64,000 bases of DNA from Rhizobium sp. Root1334 (GTDB lineage: Bacteria > Pseudomonadota > Alphaproteobacteria > Rhizobiales > Rhizobiaceae). Below the pieces are notes generated by a model. It was not told where the DNA came from. It ran no database searches and saw nothing but the letters and a program-made list of their open reading frames with translations. Of the stretch, positions 34,227-43,690 are shown one piece after another (within the stretch, counting starts at the first letter, position 1; each line of letters starts with the position of its first letter). Location of the stretch: assembly GCF_001426665.1 (NCBI RefSeq), contig NZ_LMEY01000001.1:254054-318053 (forward strand), written 5' to 3'. The translations under genes were made by a program, and so were the position numbers.

Positions 34227-35678
34227 CTAGACCCGGATCGCCAGCCGCAACCCGCCCCAGTGGCGGCCGTTGACGAAGATCGGGGCAGAGATATCCTTCA
34301 TCAGCACGAAATTCCCGGCCCCCATGTCACGCCGGTAGGTCTGCACCAGAAAAGGCTCGGTACTGCGGCCCGCGGCAAGCCCGACCCGGTCGTTGAACAT
34401 GCGGCGATTGCGGCAGTTTGCGGTGTTCCAGTCCGTGTCGCCTGCGCGCTGCGGATGGGAAAATTTGCGGTTGTGGGTCGGAAGATAGCCATTCTCGTCG
34501 ATCGGTGCACAGAAGGCGATGCGCTCGTCGGACGTGGCGACCGGTTCAAGGATGGCCGGCAGAACTCGATCGGTAAACTCGGTAAAGCGAGTGGTCATCT
34601 GAGGCGGATTGCTGCCCGCAATCTGCCGGTACTGCCGATCAAACAGCGCATCCATGCTGATACTGCCGGACGCGACATGCCGCTCGAACACCTCTGAAAT
34701 CGTCGCTGCGACAGCGCAGGCGGTGCGGATATGGGGGCTGTCAGGCGTTTCAAGCCCGGCGCTCGCCGTTACCTGGATGATCTTCTCAGACACCGAAACG
34801 ACGGCATCGACGCGGGCCGACGCCGTCTGCAGCGCGCCGCTCGACGTATGGATCTCGCCAGCGATATCCGTCAGTTGCTCGGCAAAGGCGGCATATTGCC
34901 GGTCAACGGCATCGGTCGTTCCGGTCACAGAGGATGCGCTGTCGAGGATCGCCGACATGACCTGTTCCATGCTGGCAAAGGAGCCTTGGATCTCGCCTGC
35001 CTTTTCCTTGACGCCCTTGGCTGAGGCCGAGGCCTGCTCACCTGCCGACGTCAACCGCACGATGCGGCTGCGCAGTTCGCCAAGCGTCTTCTGAATCGAG
35101 GCGGTGGTCTGCGATGTCTGCAGCGCGAGGGCGCGCACTTCGGCCGCGACCACGGCAAAACCCTTGCCGGCGTCGCCTGCCCGCGCCGCCTCGATCGCTG
35201 CGTTCAGCGCCAGGAGGTTGGTCTGACGGGCGATCGTGCTGATCTCGCCGGCAAAGCGGTCGACTTCCGACAACGCGCCGGAGAAAGACGAGATTTCCGC
35301 GCCGATTTCCCGCGTCGTCGCGACCATGTGGTCGATTTCGGCTAGCGAGCCTTGCAGCCGCTGACCCTGCTCGCCCAGCACCGTGCGGGCGCTGGTGGCC
35401 GAAGCGTCGGTTTCACGCAGCGAGCGGGCGACCTCGCCATTGGCGGCGGCAATCGAGCGGGCGGTGGCGGTAACGCTGGAAAAGATATCGACATGGCGGG
35501 CAGACAGCGCCGCGGCATTCTGGATCGCCCCGGCAATATCGACAAGATCGATGCCAAGACCGGCGGCTTCGCGCGCCAGATCGGCGATGACGCGCCCGAG
35601 GCCACTGGCGCCCGTATCGCTATCGTCCGCGCCCGGCTGAATTCCGGACACAGGTATGCGCAAAGCCGTCGTCACCAT
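34227..35678 (-). CDS. Soluble methyl-accepting chemotaxis-type receptor
   Basis: A 483-residue chemoreceptor without transmembrane segments or HAMP. The signalling hairpin tip ([20 protein letters not shown], about residues 154-173) is well conserved and lies in the N-terminal half. The C-terminal 150 residues form a separate sensor-like domain ([53 protein letters not shown]) seen in cytosolic receptors of rhizobia. The reversed order, signalling module first and sensor last, is characteristic of such receptors. No methylation assembly genes are nearby. Confidence 0.9.
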   Translation of the reverse strand: MVTTALRIPVSGIQPGADDSDTGASGLGRVIADLAREAAGLGIDLVDIAGAIQNAAALSARHVDIFSSVTATARSIAAANGEVARSLRETDASATSARTVLGEQGQRLQGSLAEIDHMVATTREIGAEISSFSGALSEVDRFAGEISTIARQTNLLALNAAIEAARAGDAGKGFAVVAAEVRALALQTSQTTASIQKTLGELRSRIVRLTSAGEQASASAKGVKEKAGEIQGSFASMEQVMSAILDSASSVTGTTDAVDRQYAAFAEQLTDIAGEIHTSSGALQTASARVDAVVSVSEKIIQVTASAGLETPDSPHIRTACAVAATISEVFERHVASGSISMDALFDRQYRQIAGSNPPQMTTRFTEFTDRVLPAILEPVATSDERIAFCAPIDENGYLPTHNRKFSHPQRAGDTDWNTANCRNRRMFNDRVGLAAGRSTEPFLVQTYRRDMGAGNFVLMKDISAPIFVNGRHWGGLRLAIRV

Positions 35679-35772
35679 CCCAATTCTCTCCTCAACCCCG
35701 CTACAACCTATGCGAACAGGGTTAACGAAGCAAAAACGGGAATTTTAGAGGCATGCAACGGACACGGGAAAT

Positions 35773-36762
35773 TCAGAGAGCGCCGATTTCCTTCATTTTT
35801 TTCAGCACCTTGTCGCTTGGCTGGCCGGTTTCGGGCAGCCGGTAGTGCTTTTCGAAATGGCGGATGGCCGAGCGGGTCTGCTCACCGGCGACACCGTCGA
35901 TCGACACGTCGCTATAGGCAAGGTTGGTCAGACCCTTCTGGATATTCATCACCAGTTCGCTGGAGGCAGGAATATCGACCTTGGGGATATATTGCGGATC
36001 GATCTCGGCATTGCGGATTGCCGCTGCGACCGGATCGAGTTCACCCTTGCCACCCTTGACGTTCTCATAGGGCCGCTGCGCGGGTTTTGCCGCGGAAGCC
36101 GTCTTGCCACCCGTCTGCTGTGCATTGCCCTGTGCGGCGCCTTTTGCCTGCAAGGCTGCCAGCAGCGTTGCGTTTGCCGAGCCCGTCTCCGGACGGCCCG
36201 CCTGTTTTTCAAAGCGCAGGATCGCCGCCGAGGTTTTCGGGCCGGTCTTGCCGTCGGCGGGACCGTCGTAGAAGCCCCGGCGCGCCAGTTCCTTCTGGAT
36301 ACCGGCCACAAGCGCTCCGTCGGCCGCAGGTGTCGCTGCAGGCGCAGACTGGATAATCCCGGAAACGGTTTCAGCTTCCGGCTCCGGTTTCGGCTGGTCG
36401 ATGCTGGCCGTCTGCTCCCCCTCTTCCTCACGCTGGATGACGAAGGTCGTCACCTTACGGGGTGAAAGGCCATCCTCCTCGGCCGCCGCCTTTGCGGTTT
36501 GCGGATCGACAAACGGCAGGCGTGTGCGCATGAAGGGTGAAGGATGCGCGCCCGGCTGGTACCACATGGCATTGGCGGCGACGAAACTGAAGGCAACCGC
36601 AAACGCCAGCGAGCCGCCGAAGACGCGCGGATTGCGCGACGCCAGGCGGCCGGCGAAGGTCAGGCCGCGCATCGCCAGGCCCGCGGCCATAAGGCCCGCG
36701 CCGCGCTGCGCTTTCTTTTTCTTCTCAGGCTGTTTTCGCTTGCGAGCCGTCATGACCAGCAC
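35773..36762 (-). CDS. Peptidoglycan-binding protein with two PG_binding_1 domains
   Basis: A 329-residue inner-membrane-anchored protein. A basic cytoplasmic N-terminus (RKRKQPEKKKKAQRG) precedes a membrane helix (about residues 47-66), a Pro/Glu-rich linker and two peptidoglycan-binding repeats (ELARRGFYDGPADGKTGPKT near 160; GLTNLAYSDVSIDGVAGEQT near 285). Its start overlaps the end of the upstream kinase gene by 38 bp, so the two are co-expressed. ATG at 36753 is an alternative start. Confidence 0.87.
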   Translation of the reverse strand: MLVMTARKRKQPEKKKKAQRGAGLMAAGLAMRGLTFAGRLASRNPRVFGGSLAFAVAFSFVAANAMWYQPGAHPSPFMRTRLPFVDPQTAKAAAEEDGLSPRKVTTFVIQREEEGEQTASIDQPKPEPEAETVSGIIQSAPAATPAADGALVAGIQKELARRGFYDGPADGKTGPKTSAAILRFEKQAGRPETGSANATLLAALQAKGAAQGNAQQTGGKTASAAKPAQRPYENVKGGKGELDPVAAAIRNAEIDPQYIPKVDIPASSELVMNIQKGLTNLAYSDVSIDGVAGEQTRSAIRHFEKHYRLPETGQPSDKVLKKMKEIGAL

Positions 36763-38323
36763 CCCCGTTCATTCCCTCGGCATCCCTCCGGCTCGCTTCC
36801 GGAAAGGACTTGCCGTTCGTCTTTACCCGCGTACGCTCCTTCAGGCGCGGCGGAAACTCCACCATTGTCTGTTCCACAGGTTCCTGCTCGTCGATGCCGA
36901 CAATGCCGGAACCGTCGAGCGCGATCGTTACCGTGATGACGGTGCCCTCGCCCGGACGGCTGCGGATGTTGAATTCTCCGCCATGCAGCGCCACCAGTCC
37001 CTTGACCAGCGACAGGCCAAGGCCGGTCCCCTCGTATTTGCGGGTATAGTCGTTCTGGATCTGCACGAACGGCTGTCCGAGCGACGACAGCTTGTTCTCG
37101 GCGATGCCAATGCCGGTATCGCTGACGATCAGGTTGAGATTGCTGCCGGCAATTTCTGCGTCGATGGTGACGAGACCGCCGCGATCGGTGAACTTGATGG
37201 CATTGCCGACCAGATTGATCAGGATCTGCTGGATCGCACGCTGGTCGGCATTAACCTCTGCAACATTGCGCATGATCCGGCTGGTCAGCTGCACGCCCTT
37301 TTCGCGCGCCTGCAGGCCCAGCATCGCTTCGCAGGCGCTGACGGCATCGGCGACCCGGAACGGTTCCGGCATCAGTTCATAGCGGCCAGCCTCGATCTTG
37401 CTCATATCGAGCATGGTGTTAACGACCGATAGAAGATGGGCGCCCGACTGGTTGATCAGCGAGACATATTCGCGCTGCCGGTCGTTTTCGAGCTTGCCGA
37501 AATATTCCCCCGACAGGATGTCGGAAAAGCCGAGAATGGCATTGAGCGGCGTGCGCAACTCATGGCTGACCGCCGCCAGGAAACGGGTCTTGGCATCGTT
37601 GGCGGATTCCGCAAGCCCCGTCTTGTAGATGGCTTCGGCACGCAGCCGCGCCTCTTCGGACACGTCGCGCGACTGGACGAGGATGGCGAATTCGCCGTCG
37701 ACCTCGCCAAGCGCCGTCATTTCGCAGCGCATGTGGACGAACTGCTCGCCGCCGGCAAAGACGTTGGGATGCTCCAGCCGGATGTCGATGGTCGCCTGGC
37801 GATTGCCCTGGCGCAGCGTATCGATGGCCTGCAGAAACAGGATGCGATCGGAGACGTGGATCTGTTCGATGAACCCCCGGCCGCAGGGATTGCGCATCCA
37901 GGCCAGATAGGATTCGGCGTCGCGGCCATGCACGGATGTGACCGAGCCGCGGATGTCGTGGATCGTCACCAGACCGGCAAAACAATCATAATGGCGGGCG
38001 CCATTATCGATGGGCATTTCCCGGATTTCGACGGCGGCAGGCGTGCGGCCTCGTTGATAGGCAATACCGCCGACGGTTGCGATCAGTGCCGCAGCACCGA
38101 CTGAAGCCGCGCCGACCGGCAGGGCCAGCGAAACCGGCAAGACAACAGAGAGCGCGAGGGGAACCGTCGGGAACGCAACGAGAGCCGTGGCTGCGACCGC
38201 CCGGATAACGGCGAATTCGCGGCTTGCCTCCGGCTCTCCCGCCACCTGGCGGGGCAGCCAAAGGCGCGCGACGTCATCGACACGCGACGCCATCCTGCCA
38301 GCAATGTTACGCAATACTCTCAA
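36725..38323 (-). CDS. Membrane histidine kinase with PAS-like sensor
   Basis: A 532-residue kinase. Two hydrophobic segments (about 40-62 and 65-88) are followed by a PAS-like region (about 110-225), a HisKA domain with His254 in FLAAVSHELRTPLNAILGF and a HATPase domain (NLVGNAIKFTD, VSDTGIGI, YEGTGLGLSLVKGL). The H-box resembles that of the DivJ/PleC/PdhS family, but I cannot assign it to a named member. No response regulator gene is adjacent; it is coupled to the peptidoglycan-binding gene, which suggests a cell envelope or cell-cycle link. Confidence 0.88.
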   Translation of the reverse strand: MRVLRNIAGRMASRVDDVARLWLPRQVAGEPEASREFAVIRAVAATALVAFPTVPLALSVVLPVSLALPVGAASVGAAALIATVGGIAYQRGRTPAAVEIREMPIDNGARHYDCFAGLVTIHDIRGSVTSVHGRDAESYLAWMRNPCGRGFIEQIHVSDRILFLQAIDTLRQGNRQATIDIRLEHPNVFAGGEQFVHMRCEMTALGEVDGEFAILVQSRDVSEEARLRAEAIYKTGLAESANDAKTRFLAAVSHELRTPLNAILGFSDILSGEYFGKLENDRQREYVSLINQSGAHLLSVVNTMLDMSKIEAGRYELMPEPFRVADAVSACEAMLGLQAREKGVQLTSRIMRNVAEVNADQRAIQQILINLVGNAIKFTDRGGLVTIDAEIAGSNLNLIVSDTGIGIAENKLSSLGQPFVQIQNDYTRKYEGTGLGLSLVKGLVALHGGEFNIRSRPGEGTVITVTIALDGSGIVGIDEQEPVEQTMVEFPPRLKERTRVKTNGKSFPEASRRDAEGMNGGAGHDGSQAKTA

Positions 38324-38863
38324 CGTCTGACCCTGTACGCTCGTTCTTTTCCGGAGCCCGTCATGGCTCCATTCTTTATAAGCAAATCATCATGCACGAC
38401 CGGAAACGGTTTCATTGAACGATCATCTTGCACATCCGAATTTCGCACTGGCGGCTTAATGAAAGGATAAATGAAACTGCGACAAATCCCGCGAAAGGCC
38501 TTCAAAGTCCCATTCCGGGACAAATCGCCGGGGCTTTATCTTTTGTGGTTAACGGGGTGTAAGCGCCGGATTTTAGCGGGTTTTTGCTCCCGCGTTAACC
38601 TGTGTGGCACCCCCGCCCGCCGTGAGACCCCGCGTTTCGGGGCTTGACCGGAACCGCTTCGCCTTGAACCTTAATAGCGACTGTTAAAATGCACGATAAA
38701 TGCCATTCAAATGCCGATAATTCAAATTTTATGAAAAGACGGTGCAAATGCCACTGGTTTTGGCAAAGGCATGTTCCGAATCCCTGCCTAAGGTGTGATG
38801 ACAAGGCGCCAAGGGAGCGAACCCGGCAGAGACCGGACGCAGGTTTGAGCGCCTGACCAAAGG
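38324..38863. other. 540-bp intergenic region between divergent genes
   Basis: Upstream region of the kinase (minus) and the DUF5330 gene (plus). Contains several GTTAAC/TTAA half-sites (for example near 38548 and 38593) and a short hairpin CCCCG-CGTTT-CGGGG near 38628. I see no convincing ORF or known RNA. Confidence 0.45.
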
Positions 38864-39325
38864 ATGGGCAAGACAATGTGGTTTCTGATCAAGGGAACAT
38901 TCTGGTTTTCGCTGGTGCTGGTGCTCCTGCCGTTTCTCGATCCGGCAAGCACTTCGACACTGGAGCGCGGCCCCAAGGTCGATGTCGGCGATACGGTCTC
39001 GGCCGCCACTGAGGCATTCGGCTACATCAGCGCCATCTGCGTCGAAAAGCCGGATGTCTGCGTCAAGGGAACCGAAACCTTCGTCGCACTTGGCCACCGG
39101 GCCCGTGAAGGCGCCAAGATCGCCTATCAGTTCCTCGATCAGCAGTTTGCCGAACCGAGCGACGCCGTGACCACCGGCACCGTTGCCGCCGCCCCGCAGC
39201 CTACTATCGACGTCACCACCGATCTCGCCACCGCCGAACAGGCCGCCGCGCAGCCGGAGCCCGTCTTCAACAGAATCCCCGTTCCCGAAAAACGCATCGA
39301 GCCGAAGGTTTCGGTTGTGCGCTGA
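38864..39325 (+). CDS. DUF5330 exported protein
   Basis: A 153-residue protein with an N-terminal signal/anchor (MWFLIKGTFWFSLVLVLLP) and a DUF5330 domain (VSAATEAFGYISAICVEKPD). Two cysteines (ICVEKPDVCVKG) may form a disulfide. ATG at 38876 may be the real start. Function unknown; conserved in rhizobia. Confidence 0.82.
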   Translation: MGKTMWFLIKGTFWFSLVLVLLPFLDPASTSTLERGPKVDVGDTVSAATEAFGYISAICVEKPDVCVKGTETFVALGHRAREGAKIAYQFLDQQFAEPSDAVTTGTVAAAPQPTIDVTTDLATAEQAAAQPEPVFNRIPVPEKRIEPKVSVVR

Positions 39326-39382
39326 CACGCACCCGCAGACCACCACGATTTTACAACTGCCTGAACTGCCGATTTTACGGCC

Positions 39383-39420
39383 GCCGTGAGGAACGCCCAC
39401 CCCTCACGGCTTTTCTTTTT
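39383..39420 (+). terminator. Rho-independent terminator after the DUF5330 gene
   Basis: GCCGTGAGG and CCTCACGGC form a 9-bp stem; TTTTCTTTTT follows at once. Confidence 0.8.
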
Positions 39421-39459
39421 GCAGTTCTCATTTGCCAATCCATCGCCTATATCAACGGC

Positions 39460-39906
39460 ATGGACCAGTTGCACACATCGCCGATCACCCCGCTTGCCGA
39501 AATCATCGACAATTGCGCCTATCTGGACGATTGGCAGGACCGGATGAGCTATGTCATCGAGCTTGGCCGCAAGCTGCCGGAGATGCCGGACGAAAAACGC
39601 ACGTCTGAAAACAAGGTGCAGGGTTGCGCCAGCCAGGTCTGGCTGGTCACCCATGCCAGCCCGGCGGCAAGCGACCCGATCCTGACCTTCGAGGGCGAAT
39701 CAGATGCGCATATCGTGCGCGGCCTGGTCGCCATCGTCCTGTCGATCTTTTCCGGGCAGCATGCCTCCGACATCGTCAAGACCGATGCCATCGACCTGTT
39801 TAACCGCATGGGACTGATCGAATACCTGACCGCGCAACGCGCCAATGGCCTGCGCTCGATGATCAAGCGGATCAAGGACGAGGCCGCCCGCCAACTGGCC
39901 GCCTAA
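39460..39906 (+). CDS. sufE: SufE-family sulfur acceptor
   Basis: Accepts persulfide sulfur from the cysteine desulfurase SufS for Fe-S cluster assembly. The 148-residue protein has the active-site Cys56 in NKVQGCASQVWL and the usual C-terminal helices (LSIFSGQHASDIVKTD, GLIEYLTAQRANGLRSM). Normal length. The suf operon itself is not in the window. Confidence 0.93.
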   Translation: MDQLHTSPITPLAEIIDNCAYLDDWQDRMSYVIELGRKLPEMPDEKRTSENKVQGCASQVWLVTHASPAASDPILTFEGESDAHIVRGLVAIVLSIFSGQHASDIVKTDAIDLFNRMGLIEYLTAQRANGLRSMIKRIKDEAARQLAA

Positions 39907-40748
39907 AGCACAATATCGTTCGCCTGCGGGCGATACCCCTCCGCACCCCACGCATGGCTGCGTTTTGCATCCTTGCGTGGTGGCGTATAGTGGCGGGCAA
40001 GCGCCATCAGCGCGGTGCGCAGCATCAGCTTGGCCGAGCGCGCAGGCCATTGCCGCTCCCGCTCGACAATTTCCAAGCCCTTCTGGAAGCAGCAGATATC
40101 CAGCGCCACACCGCAGAGTTCTGGACCGATCGCCTCCATTGCCTTTCCGACCCGAAACCGCGCCGACATGGCAGAATCGCTGAGATCGGCAGCACCACCC
40201 ACGCCGCCCCTGGTCTTCGTCGAGAGCCGCGGTTCGTAAACCATGGTCAGCCGTGGCTGCAAATTCGCGCGGGTAAAATCGGCATGCAGCCGCTCACCCG
40301 CCGTAATCGCCTCCGGCGGCAGGAAGGGCTGGCCGGATTTCTCTTTCAGCCGCGCGCAAGCACCGAGCGGCGATTCCAGCTGGTTGACCCGAACGGCCTG
40401 GCGGACGCCGTCCAGTGCAACGGTCCCGCTCTCGATTTCGCGGTGCTGTTCCTGAAACCCCTCTTCCGGCATCACAAGCGCGCGGCGCAGGAAAGGCAAC
40501 GCCTCTGCCGTTGCCCGCATGCAACGACCATCAAGGACGACCAGTCCAAGCGAAAGGGCCTGAGCGACCGTGGTTCCGGAAACCGGGCGCGACAACTTGC
40601 CCCCGTGCGAACCCTTGCTGTCTGGAACGAGCGTCACGGCCCCCTCTCCGGGCTCCAGCCGGACAGGGGCGTGGGTAACGACAGTGCGAACGAAGCGAAC
40701 AAGATCCTTTTGCGCGGCGCGTGCGTCCTTTCCGCTTGTGTCAGGCAT
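39903..40748 (-). CDS. DUF6456 domain protein
   Basis: A 281-residue protein of unknown function with a C-terminal DUF6456 helical region (ARFRVGKAMEAIGPELCGVALDICCF, LMLRTALMALARHY). The N-terminal half contains a helix-turn-helix-like stretch (GTTVAQALSLGLVVLDGRC). Its start overlaps the end of the DnaA-domain-IV-like gene by 8 bp, so the two products probably act together on DNA. Confidence 0.78.
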   Translation of the reverse strand: MPDTSGKDARAAQKDLVRFVRTVVTHAPVRLEPGEGAVTLVPDSKGSHGGKLSRPVSGTTVAQALSLGLVVLDGRCMRATAEALPFLRRALVMPEEGFQEQHREIESGTVALDGVRQAVRVNQLESPLGACARLKEKSGQPFLPPEAITAGERLHADFTRANLQPRLTMVYEPRLSTKTRGGVGGAADLSDSAMSARFRVGKAMEAIGPELCGVALDICCFQKGLEIVERERQWPARSAKLMLRTALMALARHYTPPRKDAKRSHAWGAEGYRPQANDIVL

Positions 40749-41205
40749 GGTCGCGTCCTCCCGGTGCACCGAAGAAGCAGGTGACGACGCGCTCCAGCGC
40801 GGCGATGAAGTCATCAAAGGCCTGATCGTCGCGCCGGTCCTCGACGACATTGCAGGCATGGCTGACGGTGGTACGGTCGCGGCCGAAGGAATAGCCGATA
40901 TCGGTCAGCGAAATCTGCAGCACCACATGGCAGACATACATGGAAATCTGCCGGACATGGCAGCTGGTGCGGCGGCGGTCACGCCGGAGCGGCACGCGCT
41001 CGCCGACCATCATCACCATCTCCGCCGTCACCTGCCGCACAAGGCGGCACCGGTGGTGGGCGGCAACAGACAGAACCGGGCCCCATGGATCGTCGAGCGT
41101 GCCTGAACCGGGCGGCAGGATGGACTGCGTGACCATGCGCGCTCTTGGCGCCGGCAAGGACGGTTTTAGGGACAAGGGCCGATGAAGAAAGTTACTCAGA
41201 TGCAT
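40741..41205 (-). CDS. DnaA domain IV-like helix-turn-helix protein
   Basis: A 154-residue protein. Residues about 65-130 resemble the DnaA C-terminal DNA-binding domain: SMYVCHVVLQISLTDIGYSF followed by GRDRTTVSHACNVVEDRRDD, the DnaA signature. It has no ATPase part. ATG at 41205 follows GAGGAG at 7-8 bp. Together with the coupled DUF6456 gene it may recognise DnaA-box-like sites; its biological role is not known to me. Confidence 0.82.
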   Translation of the reverse strand: MHLSNFLHRPLSLKPSLPAPRARMVTQSILPPGSGTLDDPWGPVLSVAAHHRCRLVRQVTAEMVMMVGERVPLRRDRRRTSCHVRQISMYVCHVVLQISLTDIGYSFGRDRTTVSHACNVVEDRRDDQAFDDFIAALERVVTCFFGAPGGRDHA

Positions 41206-41374
41206 GGCTCACTCCTCAGATAGGAATTAATTCATACACCCTAGTGTGATTGCGGGGATGAAAGAAAGCGCGCAGCCACAACCATCCGTTGTTTTTCCAT
41301 GGTTTTCAAGCTTTTTGAGGAAAATAATAGGTTTATTTTCCTCGCCTTCATTTTTTAGCGTCACCGTTGGAGAC

Positions 41375-41407
41375 AAAAAAGCCGGTCTGTGGGAGCCAGA
41401 CCGGCTT
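41375..41407 (-). terminator. Rho-independent terminator of mucR
   Basis: AAGCCGGTCTG and its exact complement (11 bp) with a 7-base loop; TTTTTTG follows on the minus strand, 30 bp after the mucR stop. Confidence 0.88.
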
Positions 41408-41436
41408 GGAAATTTTACCGCTGATATCCGCGTAAC

Positions 41437-41868
41437 TTACTTGGCGCGGCGCTTGCGGCGCTGGCCGAGGCCCATTTCCTTGGCGAGACGCGAACGCGCT
41501 TCGGCATAGGCCGGAGCGACCATCGGATAGTCTGTCGGCAGGTCCCATTTCTCGCGGTATTCTTCCGGCGACAGGGTGTGATGGGTCATCAGGTGGCGCT
41601 TCAGCGACTTGAACGTGCCACCGCACTCCAAACAGGTAATCTGGTCATCCTGAACCGACTTGCGCACCGATACGGCAGGCTTCGGCTTTTCGATCACTAC
41701 AGCGACAGGAGCCGGGCTGCTCGTGTTGTTCAGCGCAGCATGCACATCACCGATCAGCGTCGACAGTTCGGCGACCGGCACGACATGATTGCTGACATAG
41801 GCGGCAACGATCTCGGCGGTCAATTCAACCAGTAGATCATGGCCCGAGCCAAGCGGTAGATCCGTCAT
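41437..41868 (-). CDS. mucR: MucR/Ros-family zinc-finger transcriptional regulator
   Basis: A 143-residue regulator that in rhizobia represses or activates exopolysaccharide, motility and symbiosis genes and binds AT-rich promoters. The prokaryotic C2H2 finger uses Cys79 and Cys82 ([14 protein letters not shown]) with His92 and a His at 96-97. The sequence [16 protein letters not shown] after the finger is typical of the family, and the basic tail RRKRRAK is present. The gene stands alone, with a 609-bp upstream region and a strong terminator. Confidence 0.95.
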   Translation of the reverse strand: MTDLPLGSGHDLLVELTAEIVAAYVSNHVVPVAELSTLIGDVHAALNNTSSPAPVAVVIEKPKPAVSVRKSVQDDQITCLECGGTFKSLKRHLMTHHTLSPEEYREKWDLPTDYPMVAPAYAEARSRLAKEMGLGQRRKRRAK

Positions 41869-42477
41869 TTTTTCTTTCTCCTATCGGAATCACTTCAAAC
41901 GCGCCCGCGACGGGTTTATCGCGAGCACAACCAAACCATTTTGAGAAAGTGCCCGAACATCACGTTTCCCGCCGAGCCAGATGCACTTTGCTTCTGACAG
42001 CGACAGAAAACCACGAGAACCGTATAATACTCCTAATTCTTAGGGATTGGAATCCGTTACCAAAGCGCCGGGACAACCCTGCGCCTCAAAGCAACAATCA
42101 ATAGTCACAACCCATGCTGGAATTTCAGGATGAAGTAATACGAAAATGGACACTTTGCCTTTACTCGATTAGCATCGATCAGGCAAAAGTCCAACCATAA
42201 TTTATGCGAGATTTAGCCTCTTGATCTTTAAGAGTCGCGCATATCGCCGCGCAAGCGGAAACATTACGATACATCCGGCCGCAGAGGCTGTGCAGCTTGG
42301 CAAGTAATTGGCATTTTACTTGGTATTAACCACATTGTTTCCAGCATTACCAAGAACCGGCCGGTAGACATTCTAGGGAGAAACCCCGGTGTGCGGCATA
42401 GTAAGCCGACGCACCCGATCAGAATCGCCCGGACGCATGCATCGCGGCAGAATGCGTTCGATTAAAGGCACGGCGTA
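41869..42477. other. Long AT-rich region upstream of mucR
   Basis: No ORF is credible. The region is AT-richer than its surroundings, fitting an autoregulated mucR promoter. It contains TTTA-N7-TTAA at 42315-42329 (one mismatch from a CtrA site) and an imperfect hairpin near 42389-42414. An uncharacterised small RNA or leader is possible. Confidence 0.45.
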
Positions 42478-42843
42478 TCAGAGGCTACGCGATTTCTGCG
42501 GAGACGGCTGCGGCATCTGGTCCGTCACCGACAGATTGGTCAGACGATACCCGGCCTGATGGGCGGCCTTGGCAAGCAAATGGGCCGAGAGCGGCGCAGT
42601 CAGCAGGAAGAAGGCGAAACCGGCGAGCGCGCGCAGCAGGATGGCGATATCCATCGCGTGGATACCGGCGGCAAGCAGCAACAGACCGGAGCCGATCGTC
42701 CCCGCCTTGGAGGCTGCGTGCATGCGCGTGTAGAGATCGGGGAAACGCAGCACACCCAACGCTGCCAGAACGCTGAACAGCGAGCCGATCACCAGGAGCG
42801 CGCTGACCACGAGCACCATCGCCATATCGGGATCAGTTGCCAT
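42478..42843 (-). CDS. mrpG: Na+/H+ antiporter subunit MrpG/PhaG
   Basis: A 121-residue membrane protein with three helices; [21 protein letters not shown] is the hallmark of subunit G. Start at 42843 overlaps the mrpF stop by one base. Last gene of the seven-gene Mrp operon that exchanges Na+ or K+ for protons and supports pH tolerance. Confidence 0.95.
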   Translation of the reverse strand: MATDPDMAMVLVVSALLVIGSLFSVLAALGVLRFPDLYTRMHAASKAGTIGSGLLLLAAGIHAMDIAILLRALAGFAFFLLTAPLSAHLLAKAAHQAGYRLTNLSVTDQMPQPSPQKSRSL

Positions 42844-43217
42844 TACCGCCCCACCTTCTTGTTGCGCCGGACCGGCTTGACGCGCTTCGCCTTCTGCGCC
42901 GCTGGAAGCGGGCGCCCTGCCCCACCTTGCTTTTCCGGAGAAAGCCCCCGCGCCAGGATGAACCGCGCAAAGGCGACCGTTGCCAGGAAGCCGACAAGGC
43001 TGAGCGCAATGGCGATATCGACATAGAGATTGAAGCCGCTCTTGATGGCAAGGACTGCGATCAGGCCGATGGCGATCGCCACCAGCATGTCGAGACCGAG
43101 CACCCGGTCGGGCAAGGTTGGTCCGCGCAGGATCCGCACCACCGTCAGCAATAGGCCAAGCGACAGCGCGGCAAGCGCGAAATAGATCGAAGAAGACAGG
43201 ATGGCGGCGGCGCTCAT
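42843..43217 (-). CDS. mrpF: Na+/H+ antiporter subunit MrpF/PhaF
   Basis: A 124-residue protein with three transmembrane helices and the subunit F motif [14 protein letters not shown]. The C-terminal 30 residues form a basic cytoplasmic tail ([13 protein letters not shown]), longer than in many homologues. Overlaps mrpE by 4 bp. Confidence 0.95.
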   Translation of the reverse strand: MSAAAILSSSIYFALAALSLGLLLTVVRILRGPTLPDRVLGLDMLVAIAIGLIAVLAIKSGFNLYVDIAIALSLVGFLATVAFARFILARGLSPEKQGGAGRPLPAAQKAKRVKPVRRNKKVGR

Positions 43218-43690
43218 AGCGGAAAGGCCTCCCGAATGCGGCGTTCGAAGCCGGTGGAAATCGCCCGCTTCTCAGCCGCCGGATCATGGCAATCAAGCGC
43301 GTGGACATACAGCGTCTTGCGGTCTTCCGAGACATCGACCGACAAAGTGCCGGGTGTCAACGTGATCAGGTTGGCAAGCAGCGTGATTTCGAAATCGCGC
43401 GTCAACGTCAACGGAAAGGCGAAAATGCCCGGCCGCAACTGCATATCGGGCCGAATGACGAGAAGCGCCACCTTGATCGCCGAGAGCGACAACTCCTTGA
43501 AGAAGACAGCGGTCAGGACCAAGAGCTTGACGGGATTGACGCGGTGACGGGCAGCGGCAAACTGTTCGCGCACCAGACACAGCGACAGCGCGCCCACGGC
43601 AAGACCCAGCAGCAGGTTGGGAATGGTGAAACTGCCCGACACGGCCGCCCAGGTCAGCATCAACAACACGTTGACCATGAGGAATGTCAT
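43214..43690 (-). CDS. mrpE: Na+/H+ antiporter subunit MrpE/PhaE
   Basis: A 158-residue subunit E with N-terminal helices and the conserved [17 protein letters not shown] segment plus VHALDCHD. Overlaps mrpD and mrpF by 4 bp each. Confidence 0.95.
   Translation of the reverse strand: MTFLMVNVLLMLTWAAVSGSFTIPNLLLGLAVGALSLCLVREQFAAARHRVNPVKLLVLTAVFFKELSLSAIKVALLVIRPDMQLRPGIFAFPLTLTRDFEITLLANLITLTPGTLSVDVSEDRKTLYVHALDCHDPAAEKRAISTGFERRIREAFPL

Noticed and set aside
42389-42414. Hairpin downstream of mrpG as a Rho-independent terminator
   Set aside because: The stem has an internal loop and is followed by a G/C-rich stretch with no T run, so it was not listed as a terminator.
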